Assembly: GCA_016784735.1 (NCBI GenBank)
Contig: JADHUC010000041.1
Location: 1 to 48,050, forward strand
DNA: 48,050 bases
Origin: Pirellulaceae bacterium
Lineage (GTDB): Bacteria; Planctomycetota; Planctomycetia; Pirellulales; Pirellulaceae
Direction: 5' to 3'
Below are positions 45,926 to 48,050 of the stretch, one piece after another. Numbering within the stretch: position 1 is the stretch's first letter; each line of letters opens with the position of its first letter. The notes beneath the pieces were generated by a model. That model was not told the origin of the DNA. It worked only from the letters and a program-made list of their open reading frames with translations, and did not search any database. A program made the translations under genes and the position numbers.

Positions 45926-45931
45926 TATTAT
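45926..45931 (+). promoter_or_regulatory. predicted -10 box of hcp
   Basis: TATTAT at 45926-45931, with a predicted start near 45938 and a leader of about 117 nt before the hcp ATG. There is no good -35 box at the normal spacing, which fits activator-dependent transcription from the upstream operator. Confidence 0.5.
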
Positions 45932-46054
45932 ATGAGCGTACGCTGAGGCCAGCCAGGGTCATTGACTCGGCCTCATTCGACGAAAGAGCAACGGCGTCGC
46001 GGTCCGACGCCTGATCGAAGAAGTACCGTCAATTCAAGAAAGGAAGGAAATTCT

Positions 46055-47347
46055 ATGTTCTGCAACCAATGTGAGCAGACGGCCCACTCGACGGGCTGCG
46101 ACAGGAGTCCCGGTGTGTGCGGCAAGAATGAGGATGTGCAGTCATTGCAGGAGATACTGCTGTACGGCCTGAAGGGCATGGCAGCCTATGCAAATCACGC
46201 TCGGCGGTTGGGCAAGTCGGACGAGAACGTCAGTGCCTTCATCGAAGAAGCGTTGTTTGCCACCATGACCAACGTCAATTTCGATATTCCGTCGCTATTG
46301 GAGATGACGCTGGAATGTGGACGGCAGAATCTCCGAGTCATGGAACTGCTGGACGAAGGGCACATCGAATCATTCGGGGAACCCTCGCCCGCCAGCGTGC
46401 GAGAGGGAACCCAGGCCGGCCCCGGCGTCCTGATGACCGGCCACGATCTGTTGGATTTGAGCAACTTGCTCAAGCAGTGCGAAGGCACTGACGTCAAGGT
46501 CTACACACACGGCGAAATGCTGCCGGGACACATGTATCCGAAGCTGCGCGAACATCCGAACCTGGCCGGACACTACGGCGGCGCTTGGCAGAAGCAGAAA
46601 CGAGAATTCGAGGCATTCCCCGGCCCCACCGTGGCAACGACCAACTGTGTGCTGATTCCCAGGGAAAGCTATGCCGATCGTCTGTTTTCGACCCGATGCA
46701 CGGCCGTGCCCGGCGGCACGCTAATCAAGGATGACGACTATTCGCCCGTGATCGCCAAAGCGAAAGAGTGCCCGCCGTTGGAGGAGAGCGAAGGGAAGCA
46801 GTCGACCATCGGTTTCCACCAAAACGTAGTCCTCGGCCTGGCCGATACGATCGTCCAAGCGGTCAAGGACGGCAAGATTAGCCACTTCTTCCTTATCGGC
46901 GGCTGCGATGGCGCGGAACCGGGTCGCAACTACTTCAGCGACTACGCACAGGCTACTCCGCCGGACTCGTTCATCCTGACGCTCGGCTGCGGCAAATACC
47001 GCATCCGCGATTACGACTACGGCGAGTTGCTGGGGTTGCCGCGACTGTTGGACATGGGGCAGTGCAACAATGCCTATAGTGCGATCAAAGTGGCCGTCGC
47101 CTTGGCTGAAGCATTCGAATGCACAGTCAACGATTTGCCGCTCACGCTCGTCGTGTCTTGGTTCGAGCAGAAGGCGGTGGCCGTGCTGCTGACGTTACTG
47201 GCGCTGGGCGTCAAGGGCGTTTCCATCGGTCCCAACCCACCCGGTTTTGTCACGGCGAACGTGTTCAAGGTCCTTCAGGAGCAGTTCGACCTTCGACTGA
47301 CCGGCGACGACGCCAAGAAGGACCTCGAGCTGGCCGTAGCGGGTTAG
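46055..47347 (+). CDS. hcp: hybrid cluster protein, short class III-like form
   Basis: 430 residues from the ATG at 46055 with AGGAAGG about 7 nt upstream; the frame to 45962 has no such site. N-terminal Cys3, Cys6, Cys15 and Cys22 bind the proximal cluster (CX2CX8CX6C). Hybrid-cluster ligands are His130, Glu154, Cys198, Cys284, Cys312, Cys337, Glu371 and Lys373. About 110 residues found after the cysteines in the classic 550-residue proteins are missing, as in class III Hcps of archaea and Thermotoga. Hcp is a high-affinity NO reductase. Regulated, by inference, by the divergent CRP/FNR gene. Confidence 0.92.
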   Translation: MFCNQCEQTAHSTGCDRSPGVCGKNEDVQSLQEILLYGLKGMAAYANHARRLGKSDENVSAFIEEALFATMTNVNFDIPSLLEMTLECGRQNLRVMELLDEGHIESFGEPSPASVREGTQAGPGVLMTGHDLLDLSNLLKQCEGTDVKVYTHGEMLPGHMYPKLREHPNLAGHYGGAWQKQKREFEAFPGPTVATTNCVLIPRESYADRLFSTRCTAVPGGTLIKDDDYSPVIAKAKECPPLEESEGKQSTIGFHQNVVLGLADTIVQAVKDGKISHFFLIGGCDGAEPGRNYFSDYAQATPPDSFILTLGCGKYRIRDYDYGELLGLPRLLDMGQCNNAYSAIKVAVALAEAFECTVNDLPLTLVVSWFEQKAVAVLLTLLALGVKGVSIGPNPPGFVTANVFKVLQEQFDLRLTGDDAKKDLELAVAG

Positions 47348-47431
47348 AGGCTCTTGTACAAAACGTTCCACCGCGATCCAGCGGGGAGCGCGTCGGGCGA
47401 CCTTAGCTCCCGCGCTCGCCGCTGAGAGCTT

Positions 47432-47513
47432 AGTAGGTCCCGCTTGCCGAGCGGGACCTGGAAGTGCTGACAAACCTAGATTTCAAGGTCCCGCTCGGCA
47501 AGCGGGACCTACT
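47432..47513. repeat. perfect 28-bp inverted repeat with 26-nt loop, arms individually hairpin-forming (family 3)
   Basis: Arms 47432-47459 and 47486-47513 are exact reverse complements. Each arm contains AGGTCCCGCT-TGCCG-AGCGGGACCT, itself a hairpin. The right arm overlaps the stop codon (47509-47511) of the following minus-strand gene. It lies between the convergent ends of hcp and that gene. Confidence 0.9.
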
Positions 47514-48050
47514 GTCGCAGGCGATCCGCCTGCGTCGGAAATTCGTCTTGGCAAAACGCGCGATTGACGATCGGCGCGTTTTGCATTCTTGGGGGATAGG
47601 GCGAGTCGGCAAAGGGCCGCACGCCTGGCGTCCTTGGTGGATAGGACGAGTTGGCGAAGAAAGGATCGGACGCATCGGGATCGGGGATCGAGCGGATGTC
47701 GTTCTCATTCCAGTAGGGACACAACAGATCTACCCACGCGATCAGCTTTCGTGCGCTCAGCGTGTCCACCTCGACCTCATGGTGCTTGCCGCTGGTTGCG
47801 TTTTCCACGAGCTTGCTATTGTACGACATGGCGGTCATCGGCGGCAACGTGCGATCGTCTTCGGGGCGCAGTGGGTAGACCATGGGCAACAGCGAGCCGG
47901 CCACGCCGCCGTCGCAGCCACGCGTGAAGCCGCCTGAGTGGACTCGTTCCGTGCCCAGCGTTAATGTCACGTACGGCTCAGTGTACGAACCCGAATCGGC
48001 GCTGGGACGGAACGTCAGGTCAAGATGCTCGCGGCCCTTACCATCGCCTT
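47509..48050 (-). CDS. C-terminal part of a hydrazine-synthase-alpha-like exported protein (5' end outside window)
   Basis: The minus-strand frame is open to the window edge, giving about 179 visible residues plus stop. The segment EVEVDTLSARKLIAWVDLLCPYWNENDI resembles the end of planctomycete proteins related to the alpha subunit of hydrazine synthase, where a lysine-rich helix precedes a W(I/V)DLL.PY motif. The tail after it is Pro-rich and may be non-conserved. In anammox bacteria that subunit binds haem, but most planctomycete relatives have unknown roles. Its last codons overlap a palindrome. Assigned on one motif only, so the family call is tentative. Confidence 0.6.
   Translation of the reverse strand, partial: GDGKGREHLDLTFRPSADSGSYTEPYVTLTLGTERVHSGGFTRGCDGGVAGSLLPMVYPLRPEDDRTLPPMTAMSYNSKLVENATSGKHHEVEVDTLSARKLIAWVDLLCPYWNENDIRSIPDPDASDPFFANSSYPPRTPGVRPFADSPYPPRMQNAPIVNRAFCQDEFPTQADRLRQ

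Overview
The window looks like a chromosomal segment of a planctomycete (Planctomycetota, probably Pirellulales-like). The grounds are a moderately GC-rich sequence, a formylmethanofuran dehydrogenase subunit C-like gene, a sigma-70 factor carrying extra N-terminal helix-turn-helix domains, an EF-Tu with an unusual switch I loop, and the C-terminus of a hydrazine-synthase-alpha-like protein. This assignment rests on protein resemblance from memory; no search was run.

Layout. 1-4220: end of an unknown protein, a galU plus GHMP (glucuronokinase-like) sugar-activation pair on the minus strand, and proB. 4230-7690: hisC-hisB-ettA operon. 7690-9340: fhcC (minus) diverging from mobA (plus). 9690-12510: a tiny lipoprotein, an M24 peptidase, and the divergent queuosine/deazaguanine genes queE and queF. 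12500-18670: an SPFH protein, recG, a Ser/Thr kinase with a degenerate receiver domain, and a family 4 uracil-DNA glycosylase. 18860-25600: secreted and hypothetical proteins, a Ski2-like helicase and a lone GroES-like protein. 26080-27750: the multi-HTH sigma factor.

27940-45175 is the core information-processing block: tRNA-Thr(TGT), tRNA-Tyr(GTA), tRNA-Gly(TCC), tRNA-Thr(GGT), tuf, tRNA-Trp(CCA), secE, nusG, rplK, rplA, rplJ, rplL, rpoB, rpoC, rpsL, rpsG and an EF-G gene, all on the plus strand. The block ends against a convergent CRP/FNR-type regulator. That regulator is divergent from a short (class III-like) hybrid cluster protein gene, with an FNR-like operator placed at about -41.5 of the predicted hcp promoter. 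The window ends in the 3' part of a hydrazine-synthase-alpha-like gene on the minus strand.

Two classes of dispersed intergenic repeat stand out. Four long perfect inverted repeats (27-33 bp arms) have arms that can themselves fold, like REP doublets; three of them fill the only three wide gaps between convergent genes. Three further elements are built from GTGTCGGG/CCCGACAC-type direct repeats in opposite orientation around a short core. No CRISPR array, rRNA, insertion sequence, prophage or replication origin was seen.
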